DNA of 64,000 nt from NCBI GenBank assembly GCA_022818135.1, contig JAFMSR010000005.1, forward strand, positions 24,846,428-24,910,427, in the 5' to 3' direction. Both the position numbers and the translations under genes were made by a program. This document shows, in pieces, positions 24,511 through 36,425 of the stretch; positions within the stretch are counted from its first letter, which is position 1, and each line of letters starts with the position of its first letter. The DNA comes from Saxidomus purpurata. Its lineage: Eukaryota > Mollusca > Bivalvia > Venerida > Veneridae. The notes beneath the pieces were generated by a model. The model had not been told where the DNA came from, ran no database searches, and worked only from the letters and a program-made list of their open reading frames with translations.

Positions 24511-25165
24511 ACAAAAAAACAAAAATAATATCAAACAGGGAATGCCACATACCAAAAACGCAGCCTCCCCAAAACGAGCCCCATAGCACCCAGAAGTGCA
24601 CACCACCAACACACACACACACACACACACACACAACACACACAATCATGTACACACACACACATACACTACCAACACACACTAGCATACAAAGCAAACA
24701 CACGAGGACAAAACGAACAATTAAAGGAACACAGTGGGGCACCGCCTTGGAACGGTCAGTGGCAAAAACACCACTGGGGAGCTTAAACCGGCTCATGGCG
24801 CGCACCCAACCTCACTCTTACCCCCACTATGTTCCAAAGTCACAGGACAGTGTAAATAAAAGTAATCCCTGCTAGGTGAATCTCTAACACACGCAATGGA
24901 AACGGAAAAGGCATGGTATGTAAAACACAAAAAATGCTCGTGTATGAATATATAAAAAGCAAACCTTGAGAAACCAAAAAACGTATGTACTCAATGCCTT
25001 TGCAGAAGGCAGAGCACCAAGAGAAACACCCTTAAGGGCCCGACGAAACAGGCCAGAGGACAGAAATCAAAACAGTTTCGTCCCAGTGGGATTTAAAAAC
25101 TGCCCATCACAGAGTCCTCCAAAACCAAGTTTCAATGCAATTGGTCAATCCTAACTTAATAATCG
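24511..25165 (-). repeat. Family D retroposon-like repeat, longest copy
   Basis: On the minus strand the 3' end reads GGCATTCCCTGTTTGATATT then ATTTTTGTTTTTTT, preceded by CTGGGTGCTATGGGGCTCGT and a (GT)n stretch. Further 5' are CCAAGGCGGTGCCCCACTGT and ATGAGCCGGTTTAAGCTCCC. The same 3' end recurs at 45720, 47095 and 51372 with different 5' starting points, the pattern of a retroposon (SINE or LINE 3' part) truncated at its 5' end. No protein motif is seen, and frames over it are not convincing. The 5' limit is uncertain. Confidence 0.65.
24609..24665 (+). repeat. (AC)n microsatellite within family D
   Basis: A pure (AC)13 run at 24609-24635 followed by interrupted AC repeats. It corresponds to the (GT)n at 45588-45631 in the other orientation, so the microsatellite is an internal part of the repeat family. 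Confidence 0.9.
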
Positions 25166-25478
25166 GATTCAATTATTAAAATTCTACAAAAACCTGCATA
25201 TTTGGGCTTGCCACATCTCTTATTGACTAGTTTACATGAAGTTTACACATAGCAATTAGTCACATGATAGTCACATGATATTATCGGTACCATTTTTACC
25301 TTTTACTTATACATAAAATGCGTCTCCGTATTTTAACTGTGCAAATTGTTACATGGTCTGGTAGTCCGCGCCTTTAGTTGAAGTAGGATGTCCCTCCTTA
25401 ACACTCAGTAACTGTGGAATAGTATTTCAAATGTGTCCAATGTGGACAAAAGTCACACTTTTCCCATGTTACAAAAAT

Positions 25479-26596
25479 CTATTGTATTACACCCCCGTAT
25501 CTCTTCAGGCTGCCAACCAGAGCAAACACAGAACAAGTTTCCGAAACAACACTATCTTCTTCATCCTCAAAAAATAAAGGTATAGGTCCTCCAGATCTTT
25601 GCAACCCTGACGTACAAGCAACTGGATCTTTTTCCTTTTCCAACTGTTGTGTTTCTGCTTTCACTTTCTTGGCAGACTGTTTCATTATTTTAATGTTTTC
25701 TTTTCCTTCAGCAAATTTCCAGTAAACTTCGTTTTGGTTTCTTTTCTAGAGCTTTGGTTACAGTTCTTTTAGCAAGCAATGATGGGACTTCTGTGGATAT
25801 TTCATTGTTTTTTATGGTATTTGATAGTTTTTGTGTAATGGACTGCGGTCTGCGGTGTTCAATCAGAAGTCTTGCTGGTGTCATAGATGACTGCTTTGGC
25901 AACATCCACATCTGAAATTGTACTTTTGTTGAAAGGAAATATACCTATTTTCTTAAAAGCAGCTTGTAGATTTTCTGCAGGGAGCGCTTTAGTGTATGGT
26001 TTGGCTGTTAATTCAGCTACTGGTAAGTCCATGATTTTGTTACATGTAAGAGTGGCATATTATACTGTACATGCTCTTGAGTGGACCAAAAGACCATCTA
26101 GAGGCTGAGTTAAATGGCTAGTATGTGGACGCGGAACAAAGAGTACGAAATTGCTTTAACTGGCCCACTGACTGGATTTATGTCAGTCATAAAATAGTAA
26201 TGTAGATGTATCTTGGTAACACCTGGGTGTTTGACTAGCCATTATTTGTCATCTCACCTGACGATCAAACACAGGCATCTTGGAAAAATTCAGGGTTTTT
26301 ACGCTTACCAGGAAATACAAAGTATGGCGGAATAATTGTCTATGGCATTTCCCTCAGCAACTATGGTAACTTAAGATGACCGTGGGGATGTTCCAGCCTG
26401 CGGATTTGAGTCAGTACTACAAACAACTTTTGGTGGTTGATGTTCAGTGGAAACCCCAGTCTCATCTATGTAGTAAAAATGTAACCACCGTGGGGATGTT
26501 CCAGCCTGCGGATTTGAGTCAGTACTACAAACAACTTTTGGTGGTTGATGTTCAGTGGAAACCCCAGTCTCATCTATGTAGTAAAAATGTAACCAC
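25479..26596 (-). pseudogene. DDE/CENP-B-like transposase relic
   Basis: Reading the minus strand from 26596, segments of a pogo/Tigger/jerky-type transposase can be followed. First comes YYIDETGVSTEHQPPKVV, which carries the first catalytic-region aspartate in 'DETG', then PPYFVFPGKRKNPEFF, then PRPHTSHLTQPLD, the usual 'PHTSHxxQPLD' block near the second acidic residue, and finally IAxLTAKPYTKAL-like and FKKIGIFPFNK segments. Frames change several times and stops intervene. The N-terminal DNA-binding half is missing. The tail continues into two open frames (25708-25911 and 25479-25685) with lysine-rich sequence. Homology is inferred from motif memory, not from a search. Confidence 0.7.
26381..26596 (-). 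repeat. Perfect 2 x 108-bp tandem duplication in the transposase
   Basis: The 108-bp unit at 26381-26488 is repeated at 26489-26596 with no difference that I can see. It covers the DETG part of the relic, and 108 bp is exactly 36 codons, so the frame is kept. Identity in an otherwise decayed element suggests a recent event or an assembly error. Confidence 0.9.
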
Positions 26597-26782
26597 GTTC
26601 AGGTTTGTCCAGTAAATTATTTTCATGTAAAATGGAACCTAGTTCAGTGTTATAATTGTCAAGTGTTTCTTGAAATTGCAATGTTAAATAACCTAATAAC
26701 ATACAATTTACACGTAGCATTCTTGTAATCTAGTCAATAAGAGATGTGGCAAGCCCAAATTGCATTTTAGAAGATACATCTC

Positions 26783-27504
26783 TAAAGAGGACAAACCCTA
26801 CAGTGCATAACTGTTGTTAAACTAAATGTCAAAACATGTACAATAGAATCTTTGTAAGTATTATAACTTAACCTAAAAGTTACAGTCATTATCGATAAAA
26901 TCAGAGGTTTAAAGAGCACTCCCTACACCTAGCAGATTGTCTTCTCAAAACATAGATTATGTGTTCAATGAACGTAAAGTGATAAATAAATACAATTTCA
27001 AAGAACATATGGCAAAAAATGCTTACCACAAATAATCAATATAGAGGCTTTTTGTAATAAATCGCATCCACCCTTTTATTGTACTACAACAACTCTACAT
27101 AGATTATTGAATTGTTTACGGTACTGCAGTATACTTTAAACCGCTGATTTTATCGATAATGGCTGAAACTTTTAGGTTAAATCAAATTACTTCCAAAGTA
27201 TCTATTATTTATATTTTGGAGGTTATTTAGTTCGACATCAGTTATAAGGTGTGTCCCTTTTAAATATACTGCAGTACCGTAAACCATGTAATGATCTATG
27301 GAGAGTTGTTGTATTACAAACAAAAATATAATGGATGGATGCGATTTATTACAGGAAGCCACTATATTGATTAATTATGGTAAACTGAGGCATTTTGCCG
27401 TAAGTTCTTCTTGAAATTGTTTTTATTTATCATTTTACATTCATTGAACACATAATCTATGTTTCGAGAGTATTATCTGCTAGATGTAGGGAGTGCACCT
27501 TTAA
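26783..27504 (-). mobile_element. Family C MITE, copy 2 (outer), split by another copy
   Basis: The minus-strand copy begins near 26783 (AGAGGACAAACCCTA, decayed terminus) and runs to GAGGTTTAA at 26912. It resumes at 27260 (TTAAATATACTGCAGTACCG) and ends at GTAGGGAGTGCACCTTTAA (27504). Copy 1 has the uninterrupted junction GGTTTAAAATATACTGC, which places the insertion at an internal TTAA. Confidence 0.8.
26909..27263 (+). mobile_element. Family C MITE, copy 3, nested inside copy 2
   Basis: Plus-strand copy from TTAAAGAGCACTCCCTACAC to ATAAGGTGTGTCCCTTTTAA, with a TTAA at each end (26909-26912 and 27260-27263). It is inserted in inverted orientation into the internal TTAA of copy 2. This gives direct evidence for TTAA target duplication by the family. 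Confidence 0.85.
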
Positions 27505-28834
27505 GTTTAATTGAAACATCATTGATATACATTGAAAATGTATCCTTTAAAAACTCTGGCAACAATATCTACAAAGTTGATACTACTTGATATTACGAGC
27601 AAATATAGATAGTTTAATAATTAAAGTGTATTCAAAGAGAAAAAAAATTGCTTTCACTTAAAAGGTGTCTTAACTTTTCCACGCTGTCAAGACGTTACAG
27701 TAATCTCTGTGTTGATGTCACATGGTTTTCAATCAATGTGGCGTTTCTTATCAATGCTGTCGACGTATGTCTTCCTCACATGAATAAACTCGTACCAAAA
27801 ACCCACCCTCCCAAAACGAACCCACTACCGAGACATGAAGGTTATAACATTTACTCCGAGAGGTTTGTCGTCAACGCCGATCATGAAAACAAGCTTTATC
27901 AACGTATGAAAAGCTGTAGATTAATATGGAAATGAGATGCAAAGCTAGTGTTGCGTGAGCCGTGATATCATTCCTACAGTTGAACATTCAAGGAAATCTC
28001 AATTGTTAAATTCTCTATGTTCAAGTTTTATTGAAATCCATTCACGGACATGAGCATTTCATTTAAAGGCACATTCAAAGTTTACATTAGCAAAGATATT
28101 ACCCTGTATAAACCGGCACATTTCTGTCTAGCACTTAAGACTTTGGATATTATAACAAGTGAAAACGCAATATTTATTATTTTTCACATAGTGACTAAAC
28201 CCATTTCATATTTTAGATAAAGTGCTAAAACAGCGACTGCGTAAATTTACTTGATCAAAATGTTAATGGGGGAATTCAGGGATTTTCATGTATTGCAAGC
28301 ATATTTAACTCACTATCTTAAAGCAGAAATGTTGAAAATACATTTATTTAAATTCCTTATTTTCAGTCGTAAATCCGAATGATGCTTTGTTTTGTGTTTT
28401 GCTTCGCACAAACCTGTGACGGACGTAACATATACTTAAACGGTCTCTTTTCATTTTTCGAAATGTTTGTCAACTCGTTTGAAATACGCATGTTTTTGCA
28501 TTCACGTCTGAACATGTTGCCCCGCTTTTTATACAGGTATATATATTATATAATTATATAGATTTTCCACCCTACACTTTTGATATTTCAAGAGATGACT
28601 TTATGTCACAGATGTGAAGGCTGGTCATGATTCGCAATGGTTGTTAACCGTCTGTATGGTCGATTGGTTTTTGATGATACTTGCTTTATCGTGAAAGTAA
28701 TCGGTAGTATTATGAGGATCTTTCATGACCGCCTGTGGAGGACTGGGTTGTTCCGACCAGAGATGACTCAGTCCTCAAAAGTAGGCTATGCATGCTCCTT
28801 TTTCTTGCATTGCAGTTTCTACGAGAAAACCGCT

Positions 28835-28985
28835 TAATTTTCTACGCAAAAAATGGCTTAATTTCCTACGCAAACGTAGAAAATCTACATGGATAATCAT
28901 ACAGTTGAGTGCACCTTTAAGTTTTAATGCTTATCTGTTATGTAGAAAATCTACATGGTTATTCGTTATTAATTTCTTTACCGAA
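28835..28985 (+). repeat. Local short repeats with TAGAAAATCTA palindrome
   Basis: GCTTAATTTTCTACGCAAA is repeated after 24 bp as GCTTAATTTCCTACGCAAA. GTAGAAAATCTACATGG, which contains a palindrome, occurs twice about 70 bp apart, and CTACATGGATATTCGTTA recurs near 29312. The type of element is unknown. Confidence 0.5.
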
Positions 28986-29217
28986 AGTTCGCCCTTTGCG
29001 TAGGAAATTTGGTAGGTTTACACGTGAATTAACCACTGTTTATGTATCTAGCGCTAAAAACATAGTGCTTGTTCGCATCCAAAACTGTACTTAATTTACG
29101 TTGTGAAACAAAACAATATAAATTAAATCATTTACAGAAATTATCCTGACGCATGTCCAGTTCACTTGATTAATGCGATTATACCATCGCCCCCCCACAT
29201 TGACTTTAATGGTTTTT

Positions 29218-29229
29218 CCCCCCCCCCCC
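29218..29229 (+). repeat. (C)12 homopolymer
   Basis: Run of twelve cytosines. Confidence 0.9.
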
Positions 29230-29619
29230 TTTGATGCTTTTCCTTGTGACACCATAAATCCCCTTTTCCCCACCGCACCATTTCATTTCGCAATCGACTC
29301 TCGCTCCAGAACTACATGGATATTCGTTACCAACAATTTTCGTAATTTGAACCGTTATTACGTACGCTGAAAATTCGAACCATTCCTAAGTAGATGCCCT
29401 GCAACATGTCGAGCCGCCAGCTGTCAAAAGGGCTAACTCTTTACCAAGTAGAGATTTGTCAAAATACACCTTAATATTGGATGTAACATGCATGTTGTAC
29501 CACAGAAAAAATAGAAAATTAGCTAAATTCAGAAGATTTTTACATACATATTTGTATCCATACAGTATATAATTATATATGCTGCCTACGAAAATGTGGC
29601 AGATTGGTTTAGATGTCTT

Positions 29620-30110
29620 GACCGCTAACACCAGTTCGATTATAAACGAGACATACGACAAAGATTTTTCATCCTTCCAAACTGAAATTTCATAAAAGAT
29701 CACTAAACGGTAACCCGAATCGGTCATGGAACTGTTAAGCAGGATAGAAGCTCAAAAGGGCTAACCAGTACAGAAAAAATAATATAATTAAACTGATCAA
29801 AATGTCGATTTTTATCTGTTGGGACGTGTTCTTTTCACAAAAGCAACTAACAGCCAATCTTCGGTCAATATATACCGAAGAAGTCCGGAATGAAACCATA
29901 TAAGGATCATTGTAAATTATTAATTTTAATACCATATCCTGTGTTGGACATTTTGTGGTGTTTTGTATGTCTGAGTACGTCCTTCTTGATTAGTTGATAT
30001 TATTATTTGCCCATATGGTCTTTGATGATGTTTCTGCACCCCAGTCGTTGACGTTGAAGAATGATCTGTCAATTTGTCCGTCTACCAATTCTCCTCCGGG
30101 GAAATAATTG
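29620..30110. repeat. Diverged repeat block X, copy 2
   Basis: Counterpart of 19700-20160, with the same ordered anchors over about 450 bp and many indels. Confidence 0.45.
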
Positions 30111-30756
30111 GTCTTGCTTACAAAACAATGTAAGTAGTTTCAACAAATGCGTTTATGTTGTTAATCAGTCATACATCAATACTGTCATGGAGTAGCATTT
30201 AATATCGTATCTAAAACTTTTGATACTAGAAAATCCATTCAACACATCTGACATCGCATATTAAACCTATCCTTTTGATGAACATTTTCTAGGAATTTCG
30301 TTGCCAGTCAGTAACTATGTACTCGAAATGTACTTACGAATTGTTGGACCAAAACAGTACTCGACGTTTCAAAAACTTACTTGGTCTTACTTTAATTTAT
30401 GAACATATATGAGAGGTCCTCTATTCTAGTTTACTTTTATTTTTATTTCTTTTTAATTTTGAAATTTGTGCAAGTGAACAGCGTTTATCAGTAATTTGAA
30501 AAATGCAAAAAGTTGATGAAATTATAAAAAAAAACCGAAGGATCCTATAAAATGTATGATACTGATTCAAGTGATTGTAGTGAAATATGTAATGTGTCTG
30601 AAATGTTATCTTTTATAACACTTATCTACTAAAACAAAATACACCTGCTAAATGATAATTAACTTTTTGTACAATATTATTGCTCTGTTTCTTATTCTTA
30701 TTCCAAATTAATTAATCTATGAAGGACGATCAATAACGTCAAATTGCTTATATAAG

Positions 30757-31035
30757 ATGGAGTTTAAGATTGGCCAGGATTGCTATATTTATACAACCCT
30801 GAAAATCAAACGCATCGTCCATGTATATCCTGGACAACGTGAAACCATAACTTTCAAATTATCAAAGTTTTCTACCCGGATTAATGTCAAAATGTATACC
30901 AAGCGTAATGACGATGATGTCGTTAACATGACATATACATGTGGGGGTTTGGTCGCCGCAGTTGAAAAACAACAGCATAACGCTATGAACATACTTAATA
31001 ACGTCATCGGTGTTACATCGCATATACAGTTGTGA
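30757..31035 (+). CDS. Unrecognised 92-codon open frame
   Basis: ATG-initiated frame of 92 codons. Its composition is less AT-driven than its neighbours (mixed K, R, D, T, V). No signal peptide, membrane segment or known motif is visible. No repeat covers it. It could be chance, an exon or a relic; I have no functional assignment. Confidence 0.15.
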   Translation: MEFKIGQDCYIYTTLKIKRIVHVYPGQRETITFKLSKFSTRINVKMYTKRNDDDVVNMTYTCGGLVAAVEKQQHNAMNILNNVIGVTSHIQL

Positions 31036-31063
31036 GGTTATCCACAGTGGTTATAACACGTTA

Positions 31064-31088
31064 AACATTAGTTAGTTAGTTAGTTAGT
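31064..31088 (+). repeat. (GTTA)n microsatellite
   Basis: About five units of GTTA. Confidence 0.85.
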
Positions 31089-31999
31089 ACATTCATTAAT
31101 AAATACAAAATTTATATTTATATTTAATACATCATATCGGCTTGAATGAAGTAGAAATCGCGGTATCATATATTAATGTTTATACGGGTTTTGCCGTGTA
31201 CATGTACATCTTGATAATTATGTACATCGGGCGAAAGTGAAAGAAGAATACATGTATCTTGAACCGGAAGTCAGAGAATTCGTTTATTCTCCTATGCTTG
31301 TTACATGTATTTATTATAAAATGTGGATTGTGTATATGTAAAAATAAATGTTATTAAAACTGTTCCCATGTTTACAGGAAAACTTTCATCAACAAAATAC
31401 ATCGTTCATACAAATTATTTTCTGTATTGAAAATAGGCACTTTCGAGCACTATTCGTCCATATACGTCCATATACATCCAGATTCGTCAAAAACCTCAAC
31501 ATAAACCAACATAAAAGTCCCTCCCTCCCTTACCTCGAACTTTGTTTATCTCGAAGTAAAAAGCATGGTCCCTTGAAATTCGAGATAACGAGAGTCAACT
31601 GTATCTGCTTTGACATTATGTTACCATCGCCTACCGGCTCGGGCGACATATAGTGCAAACAATGTACATGTACATACCCGATGTACAAGACAAACCCCCA
31701 ATAACTAATAATATACACGTTACCAAATAAGGGTCCATTCTATGAAAATTCATTTATAACTAGCCATTTAATTACGATCTTTTGGGATGACGTGAAGAAT
31801 TCAGAGAAATCAGAGACAAAAATGCCTTGTTCAAGGTTTCAATAACCGTACATTAAAACTAAAGAAGAAAGCTTAATTGTGGTACTACGTTCATTTCAGT
31901 GTATACACCGAACTGAACCGGCACTTTTAGAAACCACTAGCAATGTATAATTTATCTTATCTTGTTTATCGATGCGAACACAAAGAATTTAAAGTACAG

Positions 32000-32365
32000 T
32001 GCGTGGGATTAACTATGAAAAATAAAACGACATAATCCGCGTAAATGTGTCCTCATTTAATTAATTGAAAAAAGGAAATGGCAAGAATATATATAAAAGG
32101 ATTACCAATCAATTTGATGCAAACAATCTATGTGATATTTAGAACGTCAGCAAAAGCATGAATAAGTTTTAGTTTGATTGATGGAAAGACGTCTGAAGCT
32201 TATGCGACCAGTAGTAGAAGTGATTTATCGTCATTCCGTGCGACACTCTTTTCCATGTTATAGGAAATGACAGAATTATTGGCGTAAAATCTGTTTTAGC
32301 AAATGAATGATAGATGGTATCCGAGTCAAGAAAAAGGATGAATAAAAAACCCAACTATTTTAAGA
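32000..32365. repeat. Diverged repeat block Z, copy 1
   Basis: Aligns with 44505-44890. AGGAAATGACAGAAT (32262) and AAAATCTGTTTTAG (32287) recur at 44762 and 44787 with identical 25-bp spacing. Further anchors are AATCCG(C)GTA near the start, GTAGTAGAA and AAGAGCT near the end. A start-like piece also lies near 16620. Confidence 0.5.
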
Positions 32366-33354
32366 GCTGTCGTAAGCAGTAATCAGTAAGATTTTATGCA
32401 TAAAAGTGATTTTCTATATACCTATCGGTTCAGTCCACACGTTTAGTAGGTTTCATTTTATATCCGACCGTTAAGGAATGCTGCAGGTGAGTAGTACGGA
32501 TCAACTGATGTTTGAAGCAAAAGATTGGTTTGTTAAAAAGAAAACATTATAATTTATTTAACTAATGTATTGTCCTTCCTTAACATACTGCATTGTAGTT
32601 TGCCATTTAAATACTGTTGAAGGTACATGTATAGTCTTAACAATTTAAACAGAACCAAAATGGAATGACAAAGTGTATAGATTTGATAGCCCCACGACCA
32701 CTATGATGAATGGAATTACTGACCGAATATCACCTGTGCTCTAATGCTACGTTGACAATTGTATTTCGTCTGCTTTGTCAGAAAGTTGCCTTATCATTGA
32801 AATTCTCTGCCATATTTTCGTAACATGTAATTTCGATTTCGCATAATAAAAACGGTAAGCGTTGTACAAATACTATCAAATTTTGCCGGTAAGACATTTG
32901 TCTTGATAATATAAGCGCTATGAGAAATTGTAACATCTAATATATAGTTAGTAATAAAGACCTTTTTTTAATTAATATATTGGACCTAATGAACTGTAAC
33001 GTAATACAAAAAGACAGTTTAACAATTCTACTCTCTTTCACTTGTATTTTACAATATGTACAATCATTCATATTTGCTCATAAAGCATTAGACTAATACA
33101 TGTAGATAGAATGAAAATTCAAAATTGGTAAACAAAATGATTTACAGTGACTGAGTAAAGTGCATTTTATTTTGCCTAAATTCAAATGTCGCTTTGCTTT
33201 ATTTCACTCACCTGTTTAGCCCGACATTTTATAGAACGTTTGTTAGATTATACAATGAGTTAGGTATATTTTTACAGCAGGTTTATCTGGGAATATTAAG
33301 TCCTTCATTAAGCAAATATAGTTAAATTTCATTATCCATTAATCGTACAATGTC

Positions 33355-34803
33355 CGCCAGGGTGAGCTTTTCCAATTGATGATTGTCCGTCGTCCGTCAA
33401 CATTTTGATTCAAATGACATCTCCGCTTAAACCACTAGGCCACTGATGATAAAACTATGCAGGAATGTTCCTTGCATATTAAGCTCTACCAAAATTATTC
33501 AAAGAATTCTATTCCATGCAGAACTCTGTTTGCTATGGCAACAAATAGGAAAAACTTTAAAAATCTTCCTCTCTGAAACCACAACGCCTATAGCATGTAG
33601 CATTGTCAAGTGGACCTCTACCAAGATTGTTCGAATTACCCACCCCGGGTCAAAATTGACCCCGCGCAGGTGGTCACTTAGTTTTGCATAGGCTTATATA
33701 GGAAAAACTTTTAAAAATCTTCTTCTCTGAAACCACAAAAGCTGGAGCTTAGATATTTGGCATGTAGCATTGTCAAGTGGACCTCTACCAAGATTGTTCA
33801 GTGTATGATCCCCGGGTCAAAACTGAGTTAGTTTTGCATAGGCTTATATAGGAAAAACTTTAAAAATCTTCTTCTCTGAAACCTAAGATATTTTGAATGT
33901 AGCATTGTCTAGTTGACATCTACCAAGATTGTTCAAATTATGATCCTCGGGTCAAAATTGACCCGCGCCAATGGTCACTTAGTTTTGCATAGGCTTTATA
34001 TAGGAAACACTTTAAAAATCTTCTTCTCTGAAACCACAAGGCCTAGAGCTAAGATATTTGGCATGTAGCATTGTCAGTGGACCCTACCAAGTTTGTTCAA
34101 ATTATGACCACCGGGTAAAAATTGACCCAAGTTATGCCCCGGGCAACCCCCCCCGTGGTCACTTAGTTTTGCATAGACTTATATAGGAAAAACTTTAAAA
34201 ATCTTCTTCTCTGAAACCACAAAGCCTTAAGCTAAGATATTTTGCATGTAGCATTTTCTAGTGGAACTCTACCAGAATTGTTCAAATTATGACCCCGGGT
34301 CAAAATTGACCCCGCGCAGTTGGTCACTTAGTTTTTCATAGGCTTATATTGGGAAAACTTTAAGACTCTTCTTCTCTGTAACCATAAAGCCTAGAGCTTA
34401 GATATTTTGCATGAAGCACTGGCTAGTGGACTTCTACCAAGATTGATCAATTTATGATCCCCGGGTCAAAATTGACACCGCACGGGGGTCACTTAGTTTT
34501 ATTAAGGCTTATATAGGAAAAACTGTAAAAATCTTCTCTGAAACCACAAGGCCTAGAGCTTAGATATTTGGCATGTAGAATTGCCTAGTAGACCTCTTTA
34601 AAGTTTTTGCAAATTATGCCCCTGGAGTCAAAATTTACCTTGTGCGTTGGGTTTGGGGGCGGGTAGGGGGGGAAGAATTCACTTGTTTTACAAAGACGTA
34701 TATAGGAAAACCTATTTCGTATATAACATAGGCTAGTGTTCTTCCATCAGGCAAGTGGACATGTTCCAGGGTGGGCGATAAAGGGCCATATTGGCCCTCT
34801 TGT
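33355..34803 (-). mobile_element. Family B tandem-unit element, copy 3
   Basis: Minus-strand copy running from CCAGGGTGAGCTTTTC (3' hairpin mostly lost) to GGCCATATTGGCCCTCTTGT. It contains roughly eight units of about 160 bp with indels and larger unit losses. It is more diverged than copy 5. Non-coding. Confidence 0.8.
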
Positions 34804-36012
34804 TGCATATTTCAAAACTTTTTACCCTTTATGATTTAGCAATATCTGCAAGTAATTCACATCAAATACATATGTCTATAAAACATGGGGAGCTAATGTT
34901 TTGAAGTTTGAATACGGTGTACTTAGTCGGATCTCATCTATGTCACCTGAACCGAGACCTTGTCATTAATAGCGGTGGTACATATGAGCAACTGAAAGCT
35001 GTACTGCAACCGTAACAATCTTTTAATATGATTTAGGAAAATGCATTACAATGGGCGGGCACAACTACCAAATGCGTGTCAGAAAATGCATATCACCAAC
35101 AATATTGTGTTTCGTAAAATCAAAACATACATGTAATCTATTTTTGTTAATTTCTTGATCATTGTATAAATTAGTCTTGTCGGTTACTGCCTGTACAACA
35201 ACCATAACGAAAGTTTACAAATACAGTGCATATAATAAGTTTTTCACTCTTTTAAACGACTTCTCGGTCATTTCATGTAAAATTTAAGTACGTCCCTGTT
35301 ACAGCTTTACATGCTTATACTTCGGATAGCATCATCACTTTCTAATTTTACAATTAGTAAGATCTCTTCAAGATTCTTCAATTTATGGATCGCACAAAAC
35401 GTTTGTTATTAAAAGATTTAGCGGAGATACTTTCGCGGAAAAAAATTGTTGAACTGCAATTTGTGGAAGCGGACGTTAGAACAGCACCGTCTCATCTTTA
35501 ACCACTCAAAACAAATCGAAACACAGCATAATTGTATTAATGCAGGAATGGCTTTTAAGTTTGCCAAATCACAACTTGGTAAGGTGGTTATTTTGTTCAC
35601 TAATAACAAATTAGTTCTATAAAACGTTGGTTTTTTATTCAACCTGGAGCTAGATTCCATTTGTGTTTCTATTTTCAGCTAATAAGATCGCAATCACATG
35701 TATCTATCTTTTCTAGCCAAAACAAGATTTATTATCACTCATACATGTACCTCTAAATTGAACTAATTTATTTGCGCGAACAAATCTAAACTAAAATCGT
35801 ACAAAAGAACGATTTTGATCATTTTTAAGACAATTAATTTCCAGTTTTCTAGTTTCAAAGTTGCCGTTAGGGACTTACTAATCGTCCGTTCGTATGTCCG
35901 TCTACCCTGCTGAAAAGTTTGTTGCATGGATCTTAAGCTATGTTGATTGAAGTAAGTACATGTATATAGTTGCTCAGGATACAAAAATGTAAACATTTGT
36001 TAGTCATTCTGG
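34804..36012. other. AT-rich non-coding stretch
   Basis: No gene or repeat recognised. The text GTCCGTCTACC near 35899 recalls block X but no longer alignment was found. Confidence 0.4.
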
Positions 36013-36425
36013 TTCCGATTTCACGAAAATACTTAAGTATTTAATCAGTTACATGCTGAACTCTATCAACACCATGTAACATTCCTTGCATGTTTATTCA
36101 TTTAAAGAACTTAAGTTTGTCAGAACTGTAAAAACCATTTATTACATCTGTATACACTTGTCAGTATATGTGCAGAAAATGTTGTTTTATAGTAAGTAAT
36201 TTAAATATTAAGTAAATTCTTAAAATTCTTGAGTTGTACTCAAATGAAGTTTTCGCTACGCCTTAATTGCATTTAGTATGATACAACATTGTTTGCTTTC
36301 AACATGTTAATTTCATTAAAAATAGACTATCGTTAAAATTACATTATCCTTATTTTAAGTGACAATAAGACTTTTAAATAACTTACTCAGCTGAGCAATT
36401 ACTTAAGTATTTTCCTGAATCTTCC
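36013..36425. mobile_element. Candidate MITE with imperfect ~20-bp TIRs
   Basis: Left end GATTTCACGAAAATACTTAA (36018 on), continuing GTA; the reverse complement of the right end (36400-36422) reads GATTCAGGAAAATACTTAAG, continuing TA. The last 15 bases, AAAATACTTAAGTA, match exactly. The interior is about 360 bp, AT-rich and non-coding. No target duplication was established. Confidence 0.5.

Larger units (their letters stand above)
25200..26760 (-). mobile_element. Deleted pogo-like DNA transposon with 29-bp perfect TIRs
   Basis: The left end TTTGGGCTTGCCACATCTCT, continuing TATTGACTAG, is matched exactly by the reverse complement of 26730-26759. The flanks read TGCAT before the left TIR and after the right one, a possible 5-bp duplication, although pogo elements usually use TA. 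The interior, about 1.5 kb, encodes on the minus strand the remains of a DDE (CENP-B/jerky-like) transposase. It is too short for an intact element, so it is internally deleted and degenerate. Confidence 0.75.
27505..33354. other. Long AT-rich stretch with old repeat blocks
   Basis: About 5.8 kb without a recognised gene. Contains block X copy 2, block Z copy 1, small local repeats near 28835-29000, a C12 run and a (GTTA)n run. Frames up to 113 codons lack known motifs. Confidence 0.4.

Noticed and set aside
24509..24875. Open frames with Cys/Val or Thr/His runs
   Set aside because: Products of the (AC)n/(GT)n run inside family D.
28060..28920. Possible TTAA element between TTTAAAGGCACATTC and GTGCACCTTTAA
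   Set aside because: Only about 10 matching bases at the ends; too weak to call.
29386..29727. 113-codon minus-strand open frame
   Set aside because: No motif, AT-driven composition, and it overlaps diverged repeat block X.
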